Both the position numbers and the translations under genes were made by a program. Positions 19,164 to 26,659 of a stretch of 64,000 nucleotides of DNA are shown here, one piece after another (position 1 is the stretch's first letter; every line of letters begins with the position of its first letter). Under the pieces are notes generated by a model, which saw only the letters and a list, made by a program, of their open reading frames with translations, was not told the DNA's origin and did not search any database. The stretch comes from DAHUXN01 sp963811805 (GTDB taxonomy: Bacteria > Acidobacteriota > Terriglobia > Acidiferrales > UBA7541): positions 930,001 through 994,000 of the forward strand of contig CAWESU010000001.1 of the NCBI GenBank assembly GCA_963811805.1, written 5' to 3'.

Positions 19164-19496
19164 TCACCCCTGCGCGTAACGCAACACCGCACGCACGCCT
19201 TTCACTAGCTGTTCGAAGCTTTCTTCGGCCTTGCGCAATTCCTTTTGGCCCGCAGCCGTCATTCGGTAGTATTTCGCTTTTCGATTCGTGTCCGTCAGCT
19301 TCCACTCCGAGCGAATCCATCCGCTCTGCTCCATCCGGTGCAACGCGGGATAGAGCGAACCCTCCTCAACCGACAATAGCTCGTCCGACGCCCGCTGGAT
19401 GTGCAGCACGATTCCGTAACCATGCAGCTCCCCCAGTTGCGAAAGGGTTTTCAGTATCAGCAGGTCCAAACTTCCCTGAAGATCGTTTTTCGCCAT
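19164..19496 (-). CDS. PadR family transcriptional repressor
   Basis: A 110-residue protein of the short PadR class: LQGSLDLLILKTLSQLGELH, GYGIVLHIQ, VEEGSLYPALHRMEQSGWI and the wing with RKAKYYRMTAAGQKEL, followed by one dimerisation helix. PadR proteins bind inverted repeats and release DNA on ligand binding. It is followed at three bases by the ADOP permease. Its own promoter carries a perfect 16-base palindrome between the -35 and -10 boxes, so autorepression together with control of the permease is likely. Confidence 0.95.
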   Translation of the reverse strand: MAKNDLQGSLDLLILKTLSQLGELHGYGIVLHIQRASDELLSVEEGSLYPALHRMEQSGWIRSEWKLTDTNRKAKYYRMTAAGQKELRKAEESFEQLVKGVRAVLRYAQG

Positions 19497-19529
19497 TCTC
19501 CGGCACCCCTAGACAACTCAGCCTTCAGA

Positions 19530-19558
19530 CAATAACCCTAGAATTCTAGGGGTGTCAA
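19530..19558 (-). promoter_or_regulatory. padR promoter with palindromic operator in the spacer
   Basis: On the minus strand: -35 TTGACA (19558-19553), exactly 17 bases, then -10 TTATTG (19535-19530). The spacer is CCCCTAGAATTCTAGGG, containing the perfect palindrome CCCTAGAATTCTAGGG (19536-19551). A half site, CCCTAGA, is repeated at 19507-19513. A regulator on this site would cover both boxes; PadR is the obvious candidate. Confidence 0.75.
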
Positions 19559-19574
19559 GGGACATCGTAGTGAG

Positions 19575-20284
19575 GTGCTAAGGGATGCCGGTCCACCGCC
19601 ACTCAGAGCCGCAAACCGCGAGTTGTCCCCAAGGCGCGTCGGGGATGCGGCGCGCCCTAAGATTGAATCCCTAGCCGTCCTCCCTCTCAAAAACCTGTCG
19701 GCAGATCCAACGCAGGAATACCTCGCTGACGGAATGACCGAGGCTCTGATTGGGCGACTCTCCGGCATCCACGATCTGCGCGTTATTTCTCACACGTCGG
19801 TGATGCGCTTCAAGAATCCGCAACTCTCCGTGCCACAGATTGCCAAAGTGCTCGGTGTGGATGTCATTGTCGAAGGTTCCGTGACGCGCGAAGGCAATCG
19901 GATTCGCGTCACCGCCCAGTTGATTCGCGCCGCAACCGACGAGCACTTCTGGTCGGAAACCTACGACCGCGAGCTTAGCGACGCCCTTGCGTTGCAGAGC
20001 GGGTTGGCCGAATCCATTGCGGAAAAAGTTGAAGTCACCGTCACCGGAGAGGAGCGCGAAAGGCTTACCGCAGCGCGTTCCGTCGCACCTGAAGTCTACG
20101 ACAGCTACCTCCAGGGTTGGTACGCATTGAACAAAAGCGACAAATCGGCAGGGCTTACGCCATGCAGGGCGACACTGCCAGAGCCAAAGCGGCGTATCAG
20201 GACTTCTTAACGCTCTGGAAAGACGCCGACCCTGACATCCCCATTTTTCAGCAAGCCAAAGCGGAGTACGCAAGGCTGAAATAG
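19575..20284 (+). pseudogene. Remnant of a TolB-like/TPR regulator with internal deletion
   Basis: The first part (about 19,620-20,145) encodes a TolB/FlgO-like domain found in acidobacterial CadC-type or kinase-linked proteins: LAVLPLKNLSADPTQEYLAD, GMTEALIGRLSGIHDLRVIS, IVEGSVTREGNRIRVTAQL, EVYDSYLQGWYALNK. It then breaks, and from 20,162 another frame gives GDTARAKAAYQDFLTLWKDA followed by DPDIPIFQQAKAEYARLK and a TAG, which is the known C-terminal end of the same proteins. The TPR array between them (several hundred residues) is missing, and so is the N-terminal DNA-binding or kinase domain. Deletion plus frameshift make this a clear pseudogene. Confidence 0.85.
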
Positions 20285-20431
20285 CTGTGCATCAAAACGG
20301 AAGTGCGATACTTGGCCGATCACGGGCAAATGAGAAGTAATCCAATGGGACGCAGAGTCGTATCCATCGTGCTGGTCGGAAAGGATAAAAAGGTGTTGTG
20401 GTCAGTGCCGCCGCAAAACTAAAGGGCTGGT

Positions 20432-20671
20432 CTAGCTCACGGCCTTCTTCGCTCCGGCCCTAACCTTGGCCCATCGCCGCTGGGCAGCTTTGGAAATCTT
20501 CTTCCTAGCCGCCGCTGACAGGACTCGCTTGGTGGCGCTGTTCAGACCGTCACTGGTCGAGCGCCCTAGTGCCTGCGCTGCGGCTTTCACCCCGTCCAAC
20601 TGGTGCTGTAACCTACCCAACTGCTTTTCGAGTTTTCGCTCTTCGCGTTTGATTGCCGCCAGAAGGTTCAT
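20432..20671 (-). CDS. Small basic coiled-coil protein
   Basis: A 79-residue protein with an N-terminal heptad-like helix (AAIKREERKLEKQLGRLQHQ) and a very basic C-terminus containing ARKKISKAAQRRWAKVRAGA. The KIS-A-RRRWAKVR-type motif occurs in many small soil-bacterial proteins and looks DNA-binding (histone-like or modular nuclease-associated). I do not recognise a named family with certainty. It stands alone; codon use matches the surroundings, so I consider it real. Confidence 0.65.
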   Translation of the reverse strand: MNLLAAIKREERKLEKQLGRLQHQLDGVKAAAQALGRSTSDGLNSATKRVLSAAARKKISKAAQRRWAKVRAGAKKAVS

Positions 20672-21132
20672 CCAAATGCCTCCGAAGGGAATCTATCATC
20701 GATTCTAAAGCGAAGTCCATGCGCGGCAGCCCTGCTCCGAAAACGGCGAGCGAGATCGCTTGAGGTTGGAGGCGGCGTAGCGTCGGCGTCGGAAGGAAGC
20801 GACCGTTTAACTTCCGGATCGCTCTATAAAGGAAGAAGTCAAGAAAAAAACCTCCCCCAGCGCGAATTTTTCTTTCTTCGCAGCCCACTGAAATGAACGA
20901 GAGCTGTTCTGAACCTGCCGCCCATGTGTTCGGCTGCGGGGCGTTCGCCCCGCGGTTTGGGTTTCCTCTAGCAGCGGTTCTCATCGCTTCCATTCGCGAC
21001 GGGCCTGAGTTCCGAAACCAGCAAGCAGAACGGTGGTCAGGTGCCAACCATGGTTCTGATATGGAATGACCTGTCAACTACGAGCAACTATTTTCTTCTT
21101 CCTTCTTTTCCCTTTTAGGAGGCCGCGTAAGT
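20672..21132. other. Non-coding stretch with one strong hairpin
   Basis: No convincing gene is seen here. At 20936-20953 there is a perfect hairpin, GCGGGGCG-TT-CGCCCCGC, followed on the plus strand only by GGTTTGGGTTTCC, so it is a weak candidate terminator. The right part probably belongs to the flank of the first IS110 element. Confidence 0.45.
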
Positions 21133-21303
21133 CGTGGTCGAGGTAGTTTTCGCGACGGTTGATCACTCTGATATTCGCGGGTCGAAACCGCATAATCGTG
21201 ATCCGTCGGGAGCTGCCTCGGACTATCGGCGCGGGTTCGGCCCGAAGACCTACCGCATAGAACCATCGAGGATTCTCCTTTCCGTGTACCACCTCGACCA
21301 CTA
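21133..21303 (-). ncRNA. Candidate IS110 bridge-RNA region downstream of transposase
   Basis: A 171-base interval between the transposase stop (21349) and the element end is bounded by a perfect 11-base inverted repeat, GTGGTCGAGGT (about 21135-21145) and ACCTCGACCAC (about 21291-21301). IS110/IS1111 elements encode a structured bridge RNA of about this length in a non-coding end, downstream of the transposase in the IS1111 subgroup. Short open frames in this interval have no family resemblance. The RNA itself is inferred, not shown. Confidence 0.4.
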
Positions 21304-21348
21304 CTCACGCTGCCTCCTTTGACCTTTTCATTTCAGCGTAAATCCACT

Positions 21349-22482
21349 CTAAGCAGCTCGCTGCAGGGACTCCTTCTGCGTTGTTTCTGCTTTTATGCCG
21401 ATGGCCCAGATAAAACCTAGCAACTCGCGTCCGATCGCCGTGACCACCACTCCCTTGTTCTTGCCTTTGGCCAGCAACTTCCGATAGCGCTGATGTAACC
21501 GCTGTTGCGCTTTCCAAGCGATCTCTTTGACCTCTTCGCTGACATGCTCTTGCCGCTTGCGCAAGGTTCTTTCCACGGCCGGTCGGTGTCGGTAGGCCCA
21601 GGCAGCCTCCACCACTACCCGCCGTAGGTGCGCATTTCCCGTCTTAGTGATCTGCCCTCGTCGCGTGCGCTCTCCGCTCGAGTCTTCACTGGCTACGATT
21701 CCTCCGTAAGCCATTAACTGCTTTGCTCCTGCAAACCGGGACAGCTCACCCAATTCGGCGACGACGGTCACCGCCGAAACCTGCGCGATTCCTCGTAGCG
21801 CCTGTAATGCCTCGATCACGGCGCGCATCTGGGGCGGCGCCAACTTCACGGCTTCTTCAATGGCACCATCGAGCCGCGCGATACGTGCTCCTGCGTGTTC
21901 TACTTCGTGGAGGTAATCCAGCAACGTGGCTTCCTGAGCCAGCTGCTCGAAATGTACTTCCCGTTTCACCCATTCCAGGTACTTCACCGTCCAAGGCTTT
22001 ACTCCCATCGGCGGTCGTCGGCCATGCCGCAACAGAAATTTATTCAACCGATGTCGGGCTCGAAGTTGATCCTTCTTGGCCGCTTCTCGGGCGCGCACCA
22101 GATCTCGCAACGCTTCGTGAGCCGCATCCGGCACCCACACCGGCGTGAGCTCTCCTGCACGATAATTCCGTGCCAGTTTCAACGCATCCCGCCGATCCGT
22201 TTTCACGCGATCCCCGGCCTTCACCGGCACCAAGGTGGGCGCCACCACTTCACACTTGGCTCCCATCCGGGTCAGTTGCCAGTACAGCGCGTATCCTGTC
22301 GGACCGGCCTCATAACAAAACCGCAGATCTTCCGCCGCTCCTAGTTTCCTTACCAGCTTCCGAACCGAATCCTCACGATTCGGAATTACCCCCAGCGACC
22401 TTACCTCTCCGTCCTGCTCCGCTACCGCTACGGCAATCGTCTCAGCATGGACATCCAAACCGACAAACTTTATTCTCTTCAT
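21349..22482 (-). CDS. IS110 family transposase (first copy)
   Basis: A 377-residue DEDD-type transposase. The N-terminal RuvC-like domain shows Asp10 (GLDVHAE), Glu58 (CYEAGPTGY) and Asp96/Asp99 (KTDRRDALKLA). The C-terminal transposase_20 domain shows LRGIAQVSAVTVVAELGEL and the serine region SEDSSGERTRRGQITKTGN. Length and motifs are complete, so it may be active. IS110 enzymes move the element without terminal inverted repeats, guided by a bridge RNA. It lies head-to-tail with a second, distinct IS110 transposase 288 bases upstream. Confidence 0.95.
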   Translation of the reverse strand: MKRIKFVGLDVHAETIAVAVAEQDGEVRSLGVIPNREDSVRKLVRKLGAAEDLRFCYEAGPTGYALYWQLTRMGAKCEVVAPTLVPVKAGDRVKTDRRDALKLARNYRAGELTPVWVPDAAHEALRDLVRAREAAKKDQLRARHRLNKFLLRHGRRPPMGVKPWTVKYLEWVKREVHFEQLAQEATLLDYLHEVEHAGARIARLDGAIEEAVKLAPPQMRAVIEALQALRGIAQVSAVTVVAELGELSRFAGAKQLMAYGGIVASEDSSGERTRRGQITKTGNAHLRRVVVEAAWAYRHRPAVERTLRKRQEHVSEEVKEIAWKAQQRLHQRYRKLLAKGKNKGVVVTAIGRELLGFIWAIGIKAETTQKESLQRAA

Positions 22483-22770
22483 CGACCGGCTCCTTTCGCT
22501 TGTGGCTCTGTACTGCAGATCTTCCGATTCGCAGCATAACCCACGCCTGCGAATCGGAGCCGGTCATTCCATTCTGACTATCTGAGACTCGTGGCCTATA
22601 GCTTTTTCGGGTTGTCCGAGAGGGCCTAGGGTCGACAGGGAGACTGCGCGACCGAGGCAACCGCGCCTAGCAATCCGGCTGAGACTCGCTCTCGAACCCG
22701 AGTGTCTCGAGAACCCGACGGCCATCGCCAGAAAAGGATTCCCAGGATGGAGCGGTTCCATCAGAGACAC
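22483..22770 (-). other. Non-coding interval between the two IS110 transposases
   Basis: These 288 bases should hold the end of one IS110 element and the start of the other. A strong hairpin, GATTCGCA-14 nt-TGCGAATC, lies at 22529-22558, about 50 bases before the transposase start at 22482. It could be part of the bridge RNA or of the left end. A further run, CTCGAACCCGAGTGTCTCGAG (22691-22711), is also self-complementary in part. Element borders cannot be fixed without other copies. Confidence 0.45.
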
Positions 22771-23838
22771 TCAAGCTGTTTGTGGTTTCAGATATTGGGC
22801 GTCGAAGTTCGCTCCTTTCTTCCAGACATGGAGGGTGATCGCAGCAATCTTCCTGGCCAGGGTCAGGCGGGCCATCTCCGGTCTCATGCCCTTGGTCAGC
22901 AAAGCGGCGTAGAACTCCTGGAACGGGCCAGGCTTGCTCGAGGCGATGATGGCCGCACTCTTAAACAGGTTCTTCAGATCGTGATTGTGGTTTTCGTTCA
23001 GCCCGCGAATCGAGGCGGGCTTGCGAGCCCTACGGAGCTGCCCTTCGACTGAGCGGTGATCGGCACTGCTGCGCGTCTCGATGCCGAAACCACTGTACGT
23101 CCAGAGCTGCCGCTTGGTGCGGAAGCGATGCGGAGTTTGCAGGATGCCCATCAGCATGGCCGCCCGGATGGGACCGATCGAAGGGATCTGGCAGAGCAGC
23201 TTCCACGCCTCGTGCTTCTTGCTCTCCTGCAACAACTCCCGCCGTACTTGCTGGCGCAGGGCCCTTAGCGCATCGAGTTGTTGGTAGTAAAACTCGGCGC
23301 GGCGATGCACACCCGGCTCGGTGATCTTCCCCAGCCACTCCGCACGATGGCGCAGTCCATAGACTTGCTGGCCGGTGCAAGGAATAGCCCAGCTGTGATA
23401 GATGGCTTTCACCCGCGACATGACCCGGGTGAGATCTTTCGTGACCGTCGAATGGCTGCGTACCAGTTCCTTCACGGCTCGGAGGCCATGTTCCCCGTGA
23501 TAGACCGGTTGGAGCTTGTTCAGGTACAACAGCTCGGCCAACTTCTGCGCATCGATGCGATCACTCTTGTTGCCATCCTTCAACAAGGCATTCCGGCGTG
23601 GATTGCACACCACGATTCTCGTGACATGCGGCCTCAGTAGGTCGTACAACCAAGCCGCCCAGGTTCCCTCTTCAAAAGTGGCGTGCAAGTCTCCGCGCAA
23701 TCCATCCACAAACTGGAGAATCATGCTCGCTTTCGTTCCGAGGACGCATTCCATCACCACTTTGCCGGCAGAATTCATGACCGCAATCGAAACGCTTTCC
23801 TTGTGAACGTCCATCCCGATATACTTCGTGCCATCCAT
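22771..23838 (-). CDS. IS110 family transposase (second, distinct copy)
   Basis: A 355-residue DEDD transposase unlike the first copy: Asp10 (GMDVHKE), Glu56 (TFEEGTWAAWL) and Asp93/Asp96 (KSDRIDAQKLAELL), then the C-terminal domain with LCQIPSIGPIRAAMLMGIL and LWTYSGFGI. The C-terminal serine region is less canonical (ETRSSADHR). It begins with an ATG after a GAAAGGAGC ribosome site. Two different IS110 elements side by side suggest an insertion hot spot or one element targeting the end of the other. Confidence 0.95.
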   Translation of the reverse strand: MDGTKYIGMDVHKESVSIAVMNSAGKVVMECVLGTKASMILQFVDGLRGDLHATFEEGTWAAWLYDLLRPHVTRIVVCNPRRNALLKDGNKSDRIDAQKLAELLYLNKLQPVYHGEHGLRAVKELVRSHSTVTKDLTRVMSRVKAIYHSWAIPCTGQQVYGLRHRAEWLGKITEPGVHRRAEFYYQQLDALRALRQQVRRELLQESKKHEAWKLLCQIPSIGPIRAAMLMGILQTPHRFRTKRQLWTYSGFGIETRSSADHRSVEGQLRRARKPASIRGLNENHNHDLKNLFKSAAIIASSKPGPFQEFYAALLTKGMRPEMARLTLARKIAAITLHVWKKGANFDAQYLKPQTA

Positions 23839-23856
23839 TTGAGGGTGCTCCTTTCT

Positions 23857-23888
23857 GTAGGTGATTGAGGTGAACGCTCAAAACCTAC
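23857..23888 (-). promoter_or_regulatory. Hairpin in the leader of the second IS110 transposase
   Basis: GTAGGT-GA-TTGAG-GTGAACG-CTCAA-A-ACCTAC forms an 11-pair stem with a small internal loop and a 7-base loop, ending about 20 bases before the transposase start. It may be part of a left-end bridge RNA or an attenuating leader. Confidence 0.45.
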
Positions 23889-23943
23889 TCCAAAAGGGGC
23901 GCCCTTTTATATTGCGTCGGCAATTCGGGAGTCAGATCCGGGA

Positions 23944-24534
23944 CTATTTGATTTTGATTTGGCGGGAACCGCTGATGAGAATATCGACCAGTCTTTTCGC
24001 ACTCTGCTGCCAGTCGGGGCTGGTGGCGACGTTGGCGACACCGACAAGAGCGCGAAGCAGGTCGATGGGGTCGAGATCTTTGCGGATGTCGCCGCTCTTG
24101 ATCGCACGCTTCACAAGCGCGCGAAGCGCTTCGTGGACCTGCGCGTAGGAAGCTTCGAACACCTTCTTGGGATCGCCGACCAGCGTATTCACTGCAGGGG
24201 CGATCAGCTGTTTGGTTGCGATACCGTCAACGAACAGCAGGAGCCAGGCGCGCAATGCTTCGATCGGTGGCATGGTGTGAGCCAACTTCTGTTCCCCCGC
24301 GGCCAGCTTTTCCAACTCAGAGCGATAAACGGCATGCAGGAGTGCCTCGCGCGTCGGGAAGTGGCGATACAAAGTTCCCGGTCCAACGCCTACCCGCTTG
24401 GCGATCTCGTCAAGACTGGCGGTTGCGCCGTGCCGGGCAAACGCTTCCTTCGCTATTTCGAGAATTCGTTCGCGATTGCGCTGCGCATCCGCGCGCGGCT
24501 TTCGCTGGACCGGTTTTGAGCGTTTTGGGGGCAT
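23944..24534 (-). CDS. TetR/AcrR family repressor
   Basis: A 196-residue regulator with a basic tail (RSKPVQRKPRADAQRNRERI), then the TetR helix-turn-helix at about 20-66 (ARHGATASLDEIAKRVGVGP, GTLYRHFPTREALLHAVY). The C-terminal ligand domain has the SBP/TetR_C pattern LRAWLLLFVDGIATKQLI. It is divergent from the SDR-AKR-SDR operon and the shared 141-base intergenic region contains two matching inverted repeats. It most likely represses that operon and itself, released by a small xenobiotic or reactive carbonyl (inference). Confidence 0.94.
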   Translation of the reverse strand: MPPKRSKPVQRKPRADAQRNRERILEIAKEAFARHGATASLDEIAKRVGVGPGTLYRHFPTREALLHAVYRSELEKLAAGEQKLAHTMPPIEALRAWLLLFVDGIATKQLIAPAVNTLVGDPKKVFEASYAQVHEALRALVKRAIKSGDIRKDLDPIDLLRALVGVANVATSPDWQQSAKRLVDILISGSRQIKIK

Positions 24535-24549
24535 GATTAAAATACTTGC

Positions 24550-24598
24550 AACCGGAGACAGGCTCCGGTTATCTTATGTAGTGCGGAGACACTCTCCG
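24550..24598. promoter_or_regulatory. Paired TetR operators between tetR and SDR operon
   Basis: Site 1 (24550-24570) is AACCGGAG-ACAGG-CTCCGGTT; site 2 (24584-24598) is CGGAG-ACACT-CTCCG. Both share CGGAGAC with a 5-base centre, and their centres lie 31 bases apart, three helical turns. Site 1 lies inside a possible promoter for the SDR operon: -35 TTGCAA (24546-24551), 17 bases, -10 TTATCT (24569-24574). Confidence 0.8.
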
Positions 24599-24675
24599 TT
24601 TTATTCGAACTGCGGCGGCTTGTCAATGCCGATCTCCGGGCGCAATCCGGGCGAGCCGCCCGAAGGAGAAAAAAT

Positions 24676-25659
24676 ATGAATATGGTGGATGTGTTTGGAG
24701 CGACTTCGACGACGGACGAGGTTTTGTCCGGCGTGAATCTGCAGGGTAAACGAATCCTCGTGACGGGAGTTTCAGCCGGTCTAGGCGTGGAGACGGCACG
24801 ATCGCTGGCTGCGCATGGTGCAGTCGTGGTGGGTGCCGCGCGCGACTTGAAAAAGGCGCAAGCCGCGACGACACAGGTACGAAGAGATGCTGCGGCCAAC
24901 GGCGGGAGCCTCGAGCTGGTTGCACTTGATCTCGGTAGCCTCAAAGGCGTGCGTGAATGTGCAGATGAGCTGCTGGCGAAGGGGCGGTTCTTCGACGTGG
25001 TCATCGCCAACGCGGGTGTTATGGCCACTCCATTTGGCCACACGGTGGATGGGTTTGAGACGCAGTTTGGCACCAATCATCTCGGCCACTTTGTCCTGGT
25101 CAACCACATTGCGCCGCTTCTGCGCAAAGGCAGCAGGCTGATCAACCTGTCTTCCGCAGGCCACCGTTTTTCCAACGTAGACCTCGATGATCCCAATTTT
25201 GAGCGAACTCCGTATGATCCCTTTTTGGCGTACGGCAGATCGAAGACCGCGAACATTCTTTTCGCCGTCGCGTTTGACCGGCGCCACCGTGGACGCGGCG
25301 TGCGTGCCGCCGCTGTGCATCCGGGAGTGATTCAAACCGAGCTTGGGCGCCATATGGATCCGGCCCGCATTCAGGCAATGATCGAGCAAATCAGTAAAGA
25401 AGGCGCTGCGGGGGGTAAGGAACCCTTCCAATGGAAGACGGTTTCTCAAGGTGCCGCACCATCGGTGTGGGCGGCGGTGGTCGCTGCGGCAGAAGATATC
25501 GGTGGCAAATATTGCGAGAACTGCCATGTCGGCGAGGTCGTGGCGGACTCCGCGACGATCAGCGCCGTCAGCGAAGGCGTGCGCGGCTATGCGCTCGATC
25601 CAAACAACGCCGAAGCGCTGTGGAAGAAAAGCGAAGAAATGGTCGGAGAATCTTTCTAG
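24676..25659 (+). CDS. Short-chain dehydrogenase/reductase (WWOX/retinol-dehydrogenase-like)
   Basis: A 327-residue classical SDR. The cofactor loop TGVSAGLG is at 30-37, the NAG motif appears in VIANAGVM, the active-site serine in LINLSSAGH and the catalytic YGRSK near residue 186-190. The C-terminal extension is typical of the retinol-dehydrogenase/WWOX-like group. A GGAGAAAAAAT site precedes the ATG. It is the first gene of a TetR-controlled operon of three oxidoreductases, suggesting detoxification of carbonyl compounds. Confidence 0.92.
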   Translation: MNMVDVFGATSTTDEVLSGVNLQGKRILVTGVSAGLGVETARSLAAHGAVVVGAARDLKKAQAATTQVRRDAAANGGSLELVALDLGSLKGVRECADELLAKGRFFDVVIANAGVMATPFGHTVDGFETQFGTNHLGHFVLVNHIAPLLRKGSRLINLSSAGHRFSNVDLDDPNFERTPYDPFLAYGRSKTANILFAVAFDRRHRGRGVRAAAVHPGVIQTELGRHMDPARIQAMIEQISKEGAAGGKEPFQWKTVSQGAAPSVWAAVVAAAEDIGGKYCENCHVGEVVADSATISAVSEGVRGYALDPNNAEALWKKSEEMVGESF

Positions 25660-25719
25660 CCCTTCGTATGTCGTACGCAAGAAAATCAAAAAAGCGGATC
25701 AAGAAAAGGGAGAAACACA

Positions 25720-26622
25720 ATGACAGAACAGACGAAACTGGGCGGCACATTCACTCTTTCCGGCACCACAACCGGCCTCCGCCGAATGGGCTACGGCGCG
25801 ATGCAACTCGCGGGGCCGGAAGTCTGGGGACCGCCGCGGGACGCTGACGCTGCAATTGCGGTTCTGCGAGAAGCGGTCGCGGTTGGGGTGAACCACATCG
25901 ATACCAGCGACTATTACGGCCCGCATGTTACGAATCAAACTATCAAAAAGGCCCTTCATCCGTATCCGAACGGCCTGGTCATCGTTACCAAGTTGGGCGC
26001 GCGGCGTGGTTCCGACAAATCGTGGATTCCGGCGCTTTCGCGCGAGGAGCTGATCAACGGCGTTCACGACAATCTTCGGAATCTTGGCGTCGATGCGCTC
26101 GACGTGGTCAACCTTCGAGTTGGCGGAATGATGGAGCCATCGGAAGGATCCATCGAAGAACCCTTGAGCGTGCTTGTCGAGTTGAAGGGTCAAGGATTGA
26201 TTCGTCACATCGGCGTCAGCAACTTCACCCCGCGGCAATTCCGGGAAGCTCAGAAAATGACGGAGGTCGTTTGTGTCCAAAACTTCTACAACGTGGCAAA
26301 CCGGCGTGACGATGCTTTTATCGACGCTCTCGCGCAGCAAGGCATCGCATACGTACCGTTTTTCCCGCTGGGAGGGTTCACGCCGTTGCAATCGTCGGTG
26401 CTCGATCGGGTAGCGGCATCCGTGCAGGCGAGTCCGATGCAAGTCGCGCTTGCCTGGCTGCTTCAGCGTTCTCCGAACATTTTGCTGATCCCGGGCACCT
26501 CTTCGATAAACCATCTTCGAGACAATCTCGCTGCCGCGACGCTGGAAATCCCTTCGGATTTCGTCGGCGAGCTCAACGCAATCGCCGAAAAAGAGCGCGC
26601 GGCGGCCCAGCCGGCGCACTGA
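25720..26622 (+). CDS. Aldo/keto reductase
   Basis: A 300-residue TIM-barrel NADPH oxidoreductase. The family motifs are HIDTSDYYGP (Asp and Tyr of the catalytic tetrad), the lysine in IVTKLGARRGSDKSW, GVSNFTPRQFREAQ and, at the end, IPGTSSINHLRDNLAA, which binds the phosphate of NADPH. It follows the SDR by 60 bases with a GGGAGAAACACA ribosome site and lies in the same operon. Length fits the family. Confidence 0.95.
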   Translation: MTEQTKLGGTFTLSGTTTGLRRMGYGAMQLAGPEVWGPPRDADAAIAVLREAVAVGVNHIDTSDYYGPHVTNQTIKKALHPYPNGLVIVTKLGARRGSDKSWIPALSREELINGVHDNLRNLGVDALDVVNLRVGGMMEPSEGSIEEPLSVLVELKGQGLIRHIGVSNFTPRQFREAQKMTEVVCVQNFYNVANRRDDAFIDALAQQGIAYVPFFPLGGFTPLQSSVLDRVAASVQASPMQVALAWLLQRSPNILLIPGTSSINHLRDNLAAATLEIPSDFVGELNAIAEKERAAAQPAH

Positions 26623-26659
26623 TTCTGTGTGCCAATAACCTTACGCAAAAGGAGCTTTT

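Noticed and set aside
21074..21308. Two short frames downstream of the first IS110 transposase
   Set aside because: They lie in the structured non-coding end of the element and lack any family resemblance.
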